Assembly: GCF_040436345.1 (NCBI RefSeq)
Contig: NC_133223.1
Coordinates: 19,531,613-19,595,612, forward strand
Length of the DNA stretch: 64,000 nt
Origin: Pagrus major
Taxonomy: Eukaryota; Chordata; Actinopteri; Spariformes; Sparidae
Direction of reading: 5' to 3'
A model generated the notes under the pieces. The model was not told the origin of the DNA, searched no databases, and saw nothing but the letters and a program-made list of their open reading frames with translations. Below, piece by piece: positions 1 through 40,074 of this stretch. Each line of letters begins with the position of its first letter. Position 1 is the first letter of the stretch. The translations under genes and the position numbers were made by a program.

Positions 1-144
1 CACAAGTCGGACCACTGTGTTTAACTACATATATCTAAATGATACAGTTATGGCTGAAAATGTCCACAGAAATAAACAAGTTTGGTTCCAATATCTTGTA
101 GCTAAATGTAATGTGGTTGTATTTATCTTTCTCTCATGAAACAG

Positions 145-25580
<25,436 letters not shown>

Positions 25581-26570
25581 CCAGACGCTTGTTTGGCATC
25601 ACAAAAACCCTTGTTCTGGTATATAACATTGAATTAAATGTAAATAAGATATTTCACTTTGTGTAAAAATGCTACACAATAGCAACAGTATTGACCATCA
25701 AGTTACACAGTAAAATGCTATTATAAACTTTTATTGTCTACAGCACCTCATGAGAAAAACACAGTATCGTACAGGATCTCTGGTGGTAATATACATGTAT
25801 CTCCACATTCATCAATATTTATTGACTGCTTATGTAACATTCAGAAAGTTTGTATTTGCATAAACAAGATTGTATGGCAGAAGCTACTAAATGTTATCAT
25901 TTGATAACACAATCACCACTGAAATACATGTAAAATATGGACAGTACATTTTCTTCACAATCTTCTTGTATCATAAGAGAAATTACTTAAGGACATACAA
26001 GAGAAAAAACCTTTAAAACAAAAGGCCACCAACAGATTGCAAACCTTGACTAGAAGTGAATAATTTCCTGACGTGTTACAGATTTACGTGGGTGTGAAAC
26101 CAAGAGTTTTGTTCCAGTCATTTAAAATGTGAAGTGGGTTTCTTGATCCTGCAAACACCCCCTTTGGATTTTGGAAATGTCTTGTTATATCTAAAATGAT
26201 TATTGTCTAAGTCAAAGACTTGTAGCACCACCAAAAGTTAATCAGTTGTACATTTTTCAAACGTCAGTCTGAACAAATAAACTACTAGATGTTGAAACTT
26301 TGGACTTTCTTGGCAGAGTCAAATATTAAAATCAACATACAGAACACGTCTTTTTGGAAAATTAACATCACTTTACAGAAGTACCAGAGTATTAAATATT
26401 AAAATTTACAACACATACTTACATATTTATATCAGAAATCAGACAAATCTAAACAACTTTTTAAATAAGAGTCTAATGCACATATTAACATGTTAAGTAC
26501 AGTACATACACTATACATATACACATATCAGTCAAAGCTATTTACACTCTATTTGGGAGATGTGGGGGTC
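25581..26570. other. convergent 3' regions of ccdc148 and upp2
   Basis: The ccdc148 stop ends at 25580 and the upp2 stop begins (minus strand) at 26573, leaving 990 bp between them. On the plus strand an AATAAA occurs at 26276-26281, about 700 nt after the ccdc148 stop. On the minus strand an AATAAA (plus-strand TTTATT) occurs at 25730-25735, about 840 nt after the upp2 stop. If both are used, the two 3' UTRs overlap by about 550 nt. The sites are candidates only. Confidence 0.5.
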
Positions 26571-28254
<1,684 letters not shown>

Positions 28255-29880
28255 GGCTGCAGGAGTTGCTTTAAAATTCTGTTTAAAATGTCTTCCAAAG
28301 TTTCTCTGCTGTAAAAACGTCCAAATACGCTTCCCAGCTGTTTTTGAATAAGAGTTATAGCCCGACTGCACAGCTAATATAGCGTTGACATCTGAACTTG
28401 CCACTGATTGGTTCCAGAGAGAGGAGTAGCACCTGTACTGACTCTGACAAAAACATCCACCCGCCCCAGACAAACAGAGCGAGATCAATCACATGAAAAC
28501 AATGATTGGCAGCTTCCAAATCTCATTGCACCTTCAAAAACAAAACCCCACCAGCGGCTATGAAAACAACTTACGTGACTGTTGTGAGTGACTGAACCTT
28601 GCAACACCAGAGGTGGGGTCAAGGTGGAGTGTCTTAACCGTAGCCAATCTGAAGCCAATGAAGTTGCAATGCTGTAACTTACAGCTTTCCCAAAGAACAC
28701 TGAGATAACATTTGACTTTGACATGCAATACACTGGAATGTCTAAGCAATGACAAACTGAGCTTAATGTAAAACCAACAGACATGATTGAGTCATCCCTG
28801 CAAAAGGAACCCTGAAGGGTTGTAACACTTTTTTTTATGTATTCACATGTTTATGAGATGATATAACGACCCCTAAAATGTGATTAAAATATGTTCTTTA
28901 AAATAAAAAAAATAATGTAAATAACTAAGACTAGGCTAGGATTATGCCTGACAAGCTGTATGGAGCCAATTGGGTTTTATTTTTGTTTTTATTATTATTA
29001 CTTTTATGTTTTAAAAAAAGTCACCATCTACTTCATTGTTTAGGAGATTGCTGCAACACTTTTTATGCTGTGAAGCTCCAGAAATGTTTTGTGGACATTT
29101 TTGGGTGAATGCAGCCTTTAAAGGTGCAATATATAAGAATTGGTGACCACTAGAATTCATGGAATATGGTGTCATAAAACCAGAATAAGCGCCAACTGCT
29201 TCTAATCTACCCTTAGCTAGTTAGCTCAGTTAGCTGTGCAGCTAGCAATCCAGACTGAGTGGTGTGGTATTATGAAAAGGACAGGCCATGGCTAGCTGGT
29301 TAGCATGCTAACTTCCGTAAATATCTCTGCAACACATTACATAGGCGAGTTCGACATAACTTTTCTCATTTCTTCACATTCTGTTGACAGTTTTAGTTCA
29401 TTTTTGAAATAAAATTCTTACATACTGCACCTTTAAGAGCAATAATACATTTTTGATGTGTGCCAGAAAATGCTGCTCTAATGTGACAATATTATGGTAT
29501 ATCAGATAATATTCAAATTTCAGCCTATACATGTTTTAGTATATGGGAAAAAAATTAAAACATCTGAATAACTTTGATTTTATTTAAATAATCAAACTTT
29601 TATTCATTAAAGCCGCCTTTAGAGTTACAGACACTGCAGAAAACATAACACGAGTTACTGGTGCCTAAGGAAGACAGTTAATGAGGCACCGCTGACAGGC
29701 ACAATAAATAACAGGCCCTAGCTTTAATTCAATGAAGCACTTTCACACTTGAGTAATACATCTGACATGACAAAACAATTGAAACAAAGGAAAACGTTTG
29801 ATGTGGCTCAGCATGAAGGTGTCGAGAAACGATTTGTTGTTAGAGGAGAGGATGGCAACTATTCCTGTTGGAAGCATTTG
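28255..29880. other. region between upp2 start and c7orf57-like 3' end
   Basis: Holds the upp2 5' UTR/promoter (not resolved; no clear TATA box or CpG cluster recognised) and one MITE copy at 29118-29436. No other gene is seen. Confidence 0.55.
29118..29436. repeat. MITE with TTAAAGGTGCAATATATAAGAATT terminal inverted repeats
   Basis: The left end TTAAAGGTGCAATATATAAG and the right end CTTACATACTGCACCTTTAA are 24-bp imperfect inverted repeats. The interior contains GTTAGCTCAGTTAGCTGTGCAGCTAGC and TTCTTCACATTCTGTTGACAG. The copy at 46881-47225 has the interior in the opposite orientation. Confidence 0.9.
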
Positions 29881-29883
29881 AGT

Positions 29884-32800
29884 TTAGACATCCTTTTTCC
29901 CGATGCACTGGCAGTCTTCTAATCTGTTGACATGGAAATATATACTAGCGTGAGTCATTCAACAAATCGTTATCACATCATTGACTTATAATCACTACAT
30001 TATACCACAGAGTGGCGTCATAAATTCTTAATGGCTGAAATATTAAAATTTCACACATCAAATTTTGTGGCCATCATTCCATTATATACTGCAGTATATT
30101 CACTTATTGGGTCATACAAAACTAATGTGCTGGTGAACTTTCCTTTTATTATAATGGAGGTGAATTTCGATGGCATGATTTAAAAAAAGCAAGAAAGGAA
30201 ATCATTTATATCAGGAATACGCTGTGCTACTTACTTGACAAATCAGCGTTGGCTATTGGTTTGTTGTCTTCTGCATAACCAAAGCTCATCAGCTTCGACA
30301 TGTCGACAGGAGCTGGTCTCTTGTCAAAAACTCTTAGAACAACAGAGACATTAAGTCTAGATGTGATGGAAAGACAATTTTTTGAAAGCTTTTTTAGGAA
30401 ATCAAACTAGATGACACGGGTGGTGCAGGGCGATATGGGAATGTACATTACTGACACCATTTTTGCTTAAAGTTGTGGAGGTTCTAAGTAGCTGGTCTGG
30501 CTTAGTAATATGCTCAAATGCCAAGTATGTCAAAAGGTACATTTTGTGGTACTATGGTTGGTTTGATTGGAAAATAGCTAAATCTCTAGACTGGAAAGAT
30601 TGGGTAAATGCAGTGGGTGAGACTGCATCCTATGAATCTATGCTTAACAGGTTAAAAGGTGAGATGGAAGAAAGGGCAAGCCTTTGGGATCTTTTTTGGA
30701 CTCAGATAGAGACTGACGGAGATGTTTAGATTTCAACAACAACAAAGAATCTGCAGAGACTGCAGCACATTTCCTTCTTTCTCATCGTAGACTAAATTTC
30801 ATACTTCTGTACTCTTAACTTATTTTTGTTTTACTTGTCTTTTTTCATTTTTCCTTGGTTTTATTTGTCTTCTCTTTGTTTCTTGAGGTCTAAACCAGGA
30901 CCCTCAAAGGACGAGGAAGTGTGTTAATGCAGCGTACCATGAGCCTTTTCCTAATATTGTTCTTTTTGAAGATTTATTAAAATTTAAATGACAAACAAAT
31001 CTAATGTTCTGTTTTGTCATTGCCCCAAAGTGCCTATTAGATAAACAGAGAGAATAGCGCAGACACAGTTTAAACAATAATAATGTACTTTACCCTTCTG
31101 AGATTTTAGATTCAGACAAACTCTGGCTACTCATTACAAAATCCTCTTCCATCCTACCACATAGAGTCAACAACAGGTATTTACAATCGTCAGTTTTCTC
31201 TTCATCTTGCCAAAGTTAACAACCAACTCTGGAAAACAGTCCATCAAAACATGTAATTTATGGGCACCCCATGAACAGAGTTCACCCCATGAACAGAGGC
31301 TGTCCCCGTCCCCCCCCCCCCGCCTCACATCCCATTTCCCATCACTCTTACAGCTTTGCTGTCAAGTAAAGCCATGGAAGGCCAATAATAATAATGATAA
31401 TAATAATAATAATAAAAACATTTAGGGGCACCCCTTAGCTCAGTAAGTAGAGCATAGGTTCGAATTAGACCTGTGGCCCTTTGCTGCAGTCATTCCTCCT
31501 CTCTCATCTGTCTAAGCTGTCCTATCTAATAAAACCATAAAAAGGCATTTAATCTCAGGTTTTGATTTCTCATCGTCAAATAAAGCAAAGGAAGTGTGTG
31601 AAATTATAATTTTCACTCACTCAGTCACACTTGTTTCAGGACTCTCTGTTCTGTTGACTCCCAAAGTCAATATACAAAGGAGAGCTCATCACGGCACAGC
31701 AATGACGCAAGTTATTGATTCTGTTTTTGCCTATTATAATAAATATGACTGGAGGACTTAGATAACTTATTTTGGAGTGGATCCTTTGAGGACTTGTTGA
31801 CGTGCAGTATCAAAACAATTCATACACCCTAACCACAGTCTTTATTGTCTTTTCTCTGGTAGCATTTTATGTGAGGTTATTTCAGGTTTGGACAAGTCAT
31901 TGACATTTCCGTAAAGGAACACTGCTGTGACCAGATGTGAGCCAAAGCAAACAGGTGAACGTTCACATTCCCCTAAAAGCCATCGCTCTGTATGCTTTTT
32001 GAATTAAGCATGCAGTCTGCCCATGAGTGTTTCTGCTTAGTCACTGACATTGGGACATAGGGTCCAGAATTTATTGACAAAACCCTTTTAAACACAGAGA
32101 TTTTGAGATGTGTATCAGTCATATACTGTATCTTATGTGTTGTAATGCTAACGGACAAGTTGTAGCAAACAACACTTAAAGGTTAGGTTCACAGTTTTTC
32201 AAGGCTGTCAAGAGTGGTCAGGTGCCCATGTGTAAATTAAAACAGGTTTTGCTTTTAGTAATCTTTCTATGATACATTTTTAATGTGCTTTCAATGTACT
32301 TTAAATGATGAGGGGCAAAATCCCCAGTTACATGAAAGTCACATGAGGCTTCAGTCACTCCAGTTAGACAATTCAAGTGGATATCACTTGCATCTTACAT
32401 TAGGGGTGCAACTGATCACAAAACATGTAGCCCTCTCTCTCTGTCTGTAGTCACCACCATAGGTGTATTAAGTAATGTCATTGAATTTTTTAATTAATAT
32501 TTATTTCATTACCTCCGCCAAGGAGGTCATGTTTTAACCTTGGTTGGTTTGTCAGCAGGATTACACAAAAACTATTGTACGGATTTCCACAAAACTTCGA
32601 CGGGGGGTAAGTCTCAGCCCAGATTAGACTCAATTAAGTTTTAGTGCAGATCCAGATAAAAAGACACGGATCCAGGAATTTTTCATTAATTTCTCAGATA
32701 TTAATGCATGGCTCTAGATGAAAAAAATTGGGCGTATCTATGTGGCTTGTATCTGTAAGTGAGTACAAAAGGAGACTGTTGGGCCTTGGCAGAGGTATAC

Positions 32801-35800
32801 GCTCTACTGCCATTCTAGTTTTGGTGATTTTATTATGTAACTGTTCTCAGTCTTGCTAAATACCCCGCCCACAGCACTATCTGATGGGTTACAGGACACT
32901 AGTAATGGCCTATCAACTTTGAAGGCTACTGTGCTTGACAGGCAAACAGTGACTGGTGTTGTGAGCTGACAGGAAGGCAGCAGATATTGTCAAAGTTGTA
33001 ATAAACATCACAATCTTATAATCAGGGACTATGATGACAAGCATGCCCAGTCTAAAGAGGTCAAAACTGCAGCAAAACTAAGTAATATATAGAAAAACTT
33101 CATTGTAAAACCAGTGCATTTTGCTTACAGTCAACAACAAACAACATTTAAGTAAAGCTACCCTATTTAAATCTTGTTTGGTAATGTGTGTCATGATGAC
33201 CCTGATGCTCTGTTCTAACAATAAAGTTTTTCTATATACTACAAGCATTGATGGAGTTTCGACCTCTTTAGACTTTTTCTCTGTACCTTGGAAGTAGGTG
33301 AAGTTGTACCAGAAACCCCCACTCTGCTTCTATGCATGCCAAGTTTCAACAAACTGAAAATGACTGGCTTTCAAATCAGTCAGTCAATTCTCTTCAGAGT
33401 AAAACACAGCACGCATATGTCTTGTCTGTCTTTCTGCTGCAATATTAGCAATAAAACTCTATTTAACCATATGATGATTACATTTTGCAATTAATCTGCA
33501 GTTCACATGCGTACTAAACAGTGGGGGGCGATCCATACGGTTCATGAATCAACCGCGTTCCTTAACAGCACTTATCACTCACATTAAAAGCACATTAGGA
33601 AAGGGTCTTTTAATGGCGAGTATGAGCAGTTACAATTACACAAAGCTGTTTCAGTGTAATGAAAAACTGTGAACCTATCCATTAATAATGATATCCATCA
33701 TACTGATTATAGATTAGGTAGATTAGGTTAAATCTGTATTAGGGTAATGTAACTGCTTTCTACTGATGACACAAGTAACCATTTACTCCTTTTACACAGC
33801 TCCTTCCACTCAAAATGACCGCTATACTCTGACATATTAAGATCACTGGTGTATAATAAATCTATTTGCACCTAAGATGCATTCTGTGGTACCAGCAGCA
33901 TACATAATATTATACAGAACAACAGCACCATCTTGTGACCATATGAACTTACATTCTCTTGAATTTGCTGGTCTGATGATATTGATTGGGTGACTGCAAT
34001 TTCTCCATCTGGTTGGAAAGAATGTCATCGTTCTGCAGAACAAAAAACAAAGCCACAGTCTGTGATGGTTATTTTGTGAACATAAATACAGCCAAGAAGA
34101 TATATGTCTATCATTTTCTTGCTTCAATTCAGCAGTATGCTCTCGATTTTGTATTTAATCACTCAGAGAAGTGCCTGAACCACAGGGAAGGTCTGCCTTA
34201 TCAAGTAACAACTGAATTAATTCTGTAACATGACAGCATCACTCACACTCCTTCTAGTTCGTCTTAAAAGCATAGGATCATGACAGAATAAGCCAAGAGA
34301 TAAAATTAAGTGTTATTGCAATGACTTGTGTGGCTGAATTACTCCTAAATTGGCTTGGCATTTGTTTGTTTACCTTCTCTTTGCCATTGCTGCTGCTATC
34401 ATCCCTCTCCCAGGCTGACATATTGTCAGTTCCAAAGGGAGGCTCTAGCTGTTGGAAAGCTCCAGGGTGTTTCTTCTCTTCACTGTTAATTAGACTGTTG
34501 GAAAAAAAACAATATAGGGATATGAAATGTATCTTCCACTTAATGATAGCTGGAAAATATATTGAAGATTAAACAGTAAAACTCTGATGTTACGCTGGCT
34601 GATATGTTCCTTATATTTTACAGTACTTACTTTCAAAGCTTGTTACAAGTTTGTAGCAGTATCAGGTGCAGGTACTAGCGATGGCAGCAAATGTGTAATA
34701 GTGTGGTAACATTATTAGCACTAGCAGGATCAGTACAGTGGCAGTACTCGCAGGAGTTGTACACTAGCTGCAAGCAGTAGTGTTAGTAATGGAGGTGGAA
34801 TTGTTTTTCTGATATCATAAACTGACAACAATTCAGAGTGCATGATAATAATAAGACAAATGTTACAAGTACCTTGGTTCGCTATCGTCTGCTGATGCAT
34901 TGCAGAACCAGTCTGGAGGTTTGTATGGACAAGCTTTAGAAGTGATTGTTTCCTCGTGCCACAAAAGTCCTGTTGAACAAGGATGAAAAAAAAAGGACAA
35001 AAATACATTTTAGGCTAAATGTGTTAACCAGCAGAGGTGGGAATTAAGTACAAATACTTCATTACTGTTCTTAAGTAGATTTTTCAGGTATCTGTACTTA
35101 GAGTATTTATTTTTCTGACAACTTTCTACTTTTACTCCCTACATTTTAAGACATATTGTTACTTGTTACTTTAGTTTTAATGCATTTGAGGAGAATTATC
35201 GACTATTTATGACATTTTACCAACCCACAACGTTGGTATTTGATATCCTGGGAATAAGATTCAACAATCAATTATCTTTCCGTTGCATTGACAAACAGCT
35301 CGGACAAATCCTACTAATTCTACCTTTTATAGTCTTTGAATAATTTTAAAATGATGTGAGGTTTGGTAAGTTTTGCATATGACCGGTAGAAATGTCTTTC
35401 AGAGGGATAGTTTTTTTACTTTTATACTTTGAGTACATTTCAGAGCCTGAACTCTCTTACTTTTAACCGAATAAAGAAGTTGAATCAGTGCTTCTACTTT
35501 TACCAGAGTTCTTTTTTTTTTTTTACACAAATATCTGTTTGAGTAAAGAATGTGTGTACTTTTGCCACTTCCGTGCGAGCGAGAGGGATGTGTGCTGATA
35601 TTAAAGGCAACAGGGTGGCTTTACCCTTATGTCCTCCTTGTTTTGCAAGTTTGACATAGTCAGTATCACTCTCCAGGACTCCAACCCTTCGCCCCCGGGC
35701 CTTCTCCTCAGGAAGAGTGATGATGGCTGGGGACAGTCCTGGGATCTGGGAGATATGACCATTTATCCCATGGTACCCAGTTTTCACACCTGCAATGTTA

Positions 35801-36209
35801 AAAACCGCACACGTACAATTTATATTTGATGCTTCATATCAACAACTTCTTCCCACCATGGCCAGGGACCACGCAGGTATTCTTCCCGCTGACGATACAC
35901 AGACACCAACATGGAGGAACTAAACTAAGTCAGTATGAACAGTTTTACTTGCCAGATTTGGTCGACTGAAGATCGTCACTCATGAGAACTGATGAATTTC
36001 TGGTGAAAACGGGGGAGAAAAACGGCAAACTGTAAACGATAGCATGCACGAGCGATTAACATCAACACACTACGTGAACCTTAGCTTTGATTAGCAAAGA
36101 TAGCTGTTCGTTTATTCTAGCCTGAAACTAAACACAAGTGGTGGTAATTAGTCTTGAGAAGAAGTAAAAAAGAAAGCAAGTTGTGTCGTTGTACTTACTC
36201 TGAATACAT
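29884..36209 (-). CDS. c7orf57: C7orf57 homologue (uncharacterised protein)
   Basis: Eight coding exons on the minus strand fit by splice site and phase: 36209-36199, 35999-35953, 35789-35625, 34969-34873, 34494-34374, 34032-33953, 30332-30235 and a tiny last exon at 29923. The ATG in the first exon is joined in frame (phase 2) to the second exon, whose own ATG at 35983 would be residue 10. The product is about 207-215 residues. It shares with human C7orf57, as I recall it, the block SQIPGLS (33-39), SDTDYVKLAKQGG (60-72), YKPPDWF, an NMSAWERDD stretch and a C-terminal MSKLMSFGYAED. Function is unknown to me; low-complexity, charged, probably intracellular, no signal peptide or membrane segment. 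The human protein is longer at the C-terminus. Here the frame ends at once: acceptor 29923 gives a TAG (29919-29921); acceptor 29915 gives eight to nine more residues and a TAA ending at 29884. The last exon is uncertain. Confidence 0.82.
31425..31547 (+). repeat. tRNA-derived SINE-like element
   Basis: Begins GGGGCACCCCTTAGCTCAGTAAGTAGAGCA, which resembles a tRNA D-arm/A-box, followed by GGTTCGAATTAGA (B-box-like). A tail CCTTTGCTGCAGTCATTCCTCC ... CCTATCTAATAAAA follows, of a type I recall in many fish SINEs. The tRNA part is too degenerate to be a functional tRNA gene. Confidence 0.65.
32505..32818. repeat. interspersed repeat (CCTCCGCCAAGGAGG type)
   Basis: Starts ATTACCTCCGCCAAGGAGGTCATGTTTT and ends GGGCCTTGGCAGAGGTATACGCTCTACTG, with GGATTTCCACAAAACTTCG and GATCCAGGAATTTTTCA between. 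This block structure is a common vertebrate and fish repeat known to me by its sequence. The class is uncertain. Confidence 0.65.
33050..33273. repeat. short MITE with ~50-bp terminal inverted repeats
   Basis: GTCTAAAGAGGTCAAAACTGCAGC ... AATATATAGAAAAACTT on the left matches in inverted form AAGTTTTTCTATATACTACAAGC ... GTTTCGACCTCTTTAGAC on the right. Total length is 224 bp, with no coding capacity. Confidence 0.8.
34033..34373 (-). other. c7orf57-like intron
   Basis: A 341-bp AT-rich intron between the 34374-34494 and 33953-34032 exons. Nothing else is visible. Confidence 0.7.
35032..35573. repeat. second copy of the CAGAGGTGG hAT-like MITE
   Basis: Shares ordered blocks with 24374-25058 (TTAAGTAGATTTTTCAGGTAT, TTTTACCAACCCACAACGTTGG, ATCCTGGGAATAAGATTCAACAATCA, and GTACTTTTGCCACTTCCG at the end). 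It fills most of the c7orf57-like intron between exons 34873-34969 and 35625-35789. Confidence 0.85.
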
Positions 36210-36638
36210 TTTGGGAGCAGAGCGTCAAACTGTCGTGTACGGAGCTGTTTGGAACTTGTGACCGCGTTGCCATGGAAACGGCTTGCAGGTACAGCCTGCG
36301 GTACAGCAGCTGCTCCGTGACGTGTGGGCCCGACAGAGGAGCACTGAGGGGTACTGTTACTTCTACTCAGTTTCTTCATTTGTTGGTTTTCTTAGGATAT
36401 GGCCAAGGACGGTGGTATTTGATGAACTTAGCAGCCCGTCCCGTAGTGTCCGTCACAACCGTGTAAAGGCTCCTCTCAAAAGATACGTCTGGTCAATTGA
36501 GTGGTATAGTTTGTAGTCCTAAAACCCGGAAGTCAGTTAGCATTTTTTGCACTTCCGGTTCCCTCGTCTCAAAGTCAATGGGTTTTTTTTAATTGGTTTT
36601 CGGTTAAAAATGCCTGAAATAAGGTCTGTGGTTACTAC

Positions 36639-37364
36639 CAGTGTTGGGGGTAACGCGTTACTAAAGCAACGCGTTACAGTAATACATTACTTTTAGCAGT
36701 AAGGGAGTAATATAACGTGTTACTAAAAATATGTCAGTAATATATTACTCTTTATGTTCACTGACCGAAGTGAAGCAGTTATTGTTTTTTTAAGAACCTA
36801 TCCACACCAACATGACCGTATTAATATAGGCGCTGCGTGTGTTGATTATAGCCAAGCCTTTAAATTATTTGTTCAGTCTCTGTGTGACTGAAATGAGTTG
36901 TATTTTGTTGGCCTAATGATGAAGCCTAATCCTCCGAGCGCACTTTAACTGACATTTTTGAATCACATATGTCCATGCATTCCCTGTTCTGTGGACTGAA
37001 ATAAAAAGGCATGTCTTGTCATGTCATTATTGGCTACATTATAGAAGGTATAGGTCTATTGTGTTTCATATGACTAAGCCTACAATTAAAAATATTTATT
37101 CCTATCTTATTATATATCAGACTTTGATCCTTTGTCTGCCTGCTCATCAATGTGTCCAAGGCATTTCGTTTATTTAAAAAGATCTCGGTTATTTAATTGT
37201 TCTGTATAGATTATTTGGGCTTTTTTTAAAACTAAAAAGTAGTGTAATAAGTAATTTACTACTCTACACAGACAGTAATATTGTAAAATAATATATTACT
37301 TTAAAATTAATATAACTAGTTATATGTAATATATTGCATTTTGAAAGTAACTTACCACATGCTG
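36639..37364. repeat. hAT-like MITE (CAGTGTTGGGGGTAACGCGTTAC type)
   Basis: Left end CAGTGTTGGGGGTAACGCGTTACTAAAG; right end AAAGTAACTTACCACATGCTGG is a decayed inverted copy. The interior has repeated GTAATATATTAC palindromes. This end sequence is typical of a fish hAT family, from memory. Confidence 0.75.
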
Positions 37365-38339
37365 GATATAGTTTTGTTCTATGACATAAAGTACATCATT
37401 AAATGTCCCACAATTGAATTATAAAGTGCTTAGGTGTCTTAAAACAGTGGTTGCTAACAAGTGGCTAAATAATAATAATAATAATTATAATACATTGGTC
37501 TAATGTAGCGCTTTTCTGAATACTCAAAGACGCTTAACAAAGAACAACAACAAAAGAACAACAAAACAAAGAAAACACTACGAAACAAAGAAAACAATAC
37601 GAAAACAATGAGACTACAGAGGTTGTCAGGGACTCATCTACTCACTAGTCCATCTTTACAGGCCAACTTTAGTTACAAACTATTCTAACTCTAACTTTAC
37701 AACTTGTAGACTGATTAGTTTACAGACAAGAGAAATCTGCCCTGTGGAACAGAAAAGGGCATATGAGAAAGTGGAAAAGGAAATAATAAATGTAGTACAA
37801 TTATATATAAAATAAACATTTGCAGCAGCACACTTCTGTTTTGAGTTCCTCCTGAACTGCTCGCAAATGGAGCACTTCCCAAAAGACAACTGAAGGATAT
37901 GTCTGAGGACCGAGCTTCTGTGGCAGCCATCCAGAGAAAAGGCGCAGCACAAGTGCTTCAAGTTGAAAATTACTTTTCTTAACTTTTCTGAAAGGCGCTG
38001 GTGATGTCAAAATTGCTCTTTTGCTTTTTCCTGGCCTAGGCGATAATATTCACCGATTTTTTGTCTCGTATGGATCATGTCATGCACCCACCTCCTTGTT
38101 TATGTCCCGATGTCAAATAAAAAACAAACGGATAGTAAACTGCAAAGTGACAGTGTTGATCATACAGTGGCTGTTTTCAAGATGTTGATGTCATAGAGAA
38201 AATATGCATGTGCAGCATTTTTTCTCTCAGCGAACAAACACTTCATCTCAGCACTCCTAAAAGCAAATTCAGCACTTTTCTGCCTGAAAAAAAACGCTAT
38301 GTGGACACGGGCCCTTATTGCACACATTCTCCTCCTTTC

Positions 38340-38533
38340 CAAAACCTGGTGCCTACATTACCCACAATGCATCTTAACTGCTGAGTGACATCACTGGAGA
38401 CAATGTATCAGATTACATGGAGCTTCCTCTGGAGCCACAAGAGACTTTATAGTACTTTTTCACATATACAGTAGTACCACCAAAGACCTGAAAACCGACT
38501 ATATTGTGTAAAATTGGGGGTTACCCTTTAAGC
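38340..38533. repeat. 3' fragment of the 19236-19973 MITE family
   Basis: CATCACTGGAGACA ... CAGCTTCCTCTGGAG-like ... GTAGTACCACCAAAGACCTGAAAAC ... TGTAAAATTGGGGGTTACCCTTTA matches the right half of 19236-19973. Confidence 0.7.
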
Positions 38534-40074
38534 ACAAAGTTTACGTAGCCTACTTGCACTTGCTAGTTGCAGTATATATTGATGCTAATACTTTTGTACT
38601 TTGTTCTGAAGTACATTCTTGAATGCAGAACTCTTACTTACAAGCACTGGTTCCCCCATGTTTAAAAAAAAAAAAAGCTGTGAAAGTGCCCTCTTGGATG
38701 CCCCTTGATAAAATGTGATAATGTGCCCTCTAGGGTGTCCTTCCAGTTGGCAGAATGTGGTGAAATGCCCTCTCTTCACAATAAATTTATCACGACTTTC
38801 TGTGCACTGCTGCCCCACCACATACAGCTGGTGGCTTTTTTTATTTTTTTCACCCTTGCCATATGTCTCCATATGTGCTGTATTGTATAGTGATGTTTGA
38901 AGACTTGAAAATGCTGAAAAATGTCTGCAAGTGTTAAGTAATGGTTAAAAAAAACCCATTAATGCATTGCACGCTCCGAAGAGATGGATCTCTTTGTAGA
39001 AGCAGTGAAAGAGTTATTACTGTGAAATTAGTCTCTTTTAATGCAAATATGCCTGTCTTTTGGAGGAGATATACAGTGGTTTTATTACAGATAAATCACA
39101 ATGTGTTCTCTCTGGTACTAAATTGATTGCTTTTTTAGTAGCCCAATCTCCATAAGTGTTTTAACTATGTCGCACTACTTAATGTTTTGGCTGTTATTAT
39201 GAATTATCTGAGCACAGGACTATCTTTTATCCCGACCCATACCAAATCATCTGTCCATGCACAGTAGTCTGATTATTATAATCAATAAAGTAATGCTTCA
39301 AATTTTATAGAAATAACTAATGATTAAGTAGGCTGTGTGAGTAGAATGATCTCTTTTGGGGGTTTAGGGTTAGGGGTTAGTATTCTACATATAAATACCT
39401 TATTCTATGTTTGGACATTCTTTCTGCTTATTGACCAGGTTTTTTTTTTTTTTTAAACATATAGCCTATATCATTTGTAATGGCTGAAATACACCCAAAA
39501 GCTTGAACCCTTGACTCCCTGAATGCGGAGCAGGAAACATGGGCAGAGCTAACATAACAGTAATGGTCCTTTAATTATCGAGCACGTCAAGCTACCCAGA
39601 GAGAATACGTCAGTGACAGGAACTGTACGCTTGAGCTTCAGCATAAAAGCACAGTGTAGGCTTATCACTGAAAAATAATTGGGAGATCAGACAATGAAAA
39701 AATGTTGGTTGTAGCACTTTGGGTGTACAATAGGATGTTTCATTAGGAGTTTCATTTTGAGATATTACACTTAACTTGTGTATTTTTTTCGAAGTTAACT
39801 TAATACTCCTACTCGACTTCCTTTCAGACAGAAATATTGCTGGCTGTCTTTTATTCCATTATATTTATTTGTGTTTTACTTTAGTATTACTCTAGATTCT
39901 GAATTTTTAAACAAAAAATTGCAATTAGCCTCTATGTAGACTTAACTATACAGCAAGGCTGGATTACCAACCAAAGTATTTCAAATGGGATTGCTGTACA
40001 AAATACATAAAGTATACCTGGCCATTTTGCACAATCAGTATTTTGACTATTGATACTTCAGTTCATTTAACTGA

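Larger units (their letters stand above)
30333..33952 (-). other. c7orf57-like intron with several repeats
   Basis: A 3.6 kb intron. It carries a possible retroelement scrap near 30463-30729, a short ATA-rich tract at 31383-31424, a SINE-like unit at 31425-31547, a repeat at 32505-32818 and a MITE at 33050-33273. No exon is seen on either strand. Confidence 0.65.

Noticed and set aside
30463-30729. 88-codon frame with aromatic-rich N-terminal half and a DWKDWVNAVGE stretch
   Set aside because: It looks vaguely like the C-terminal end of a non-LTR retrotransposon protein. I could not match any defined motif, and there are no neighbouring element parts; kept as an unproven scrap only.
31425-31547. 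Functional tRNA gene
   Set aside because: Only D-arm and B-box-like parts are present, without a cloverleaf; it fits a SINE head.
36520-36562. Paired ETS sites (CCGGAAGT / ACTTCCGG) as a bidirectional promoter
   Set aside because: The segment resembles part of a multi-copy fish repeat, and no exon starts next to it.
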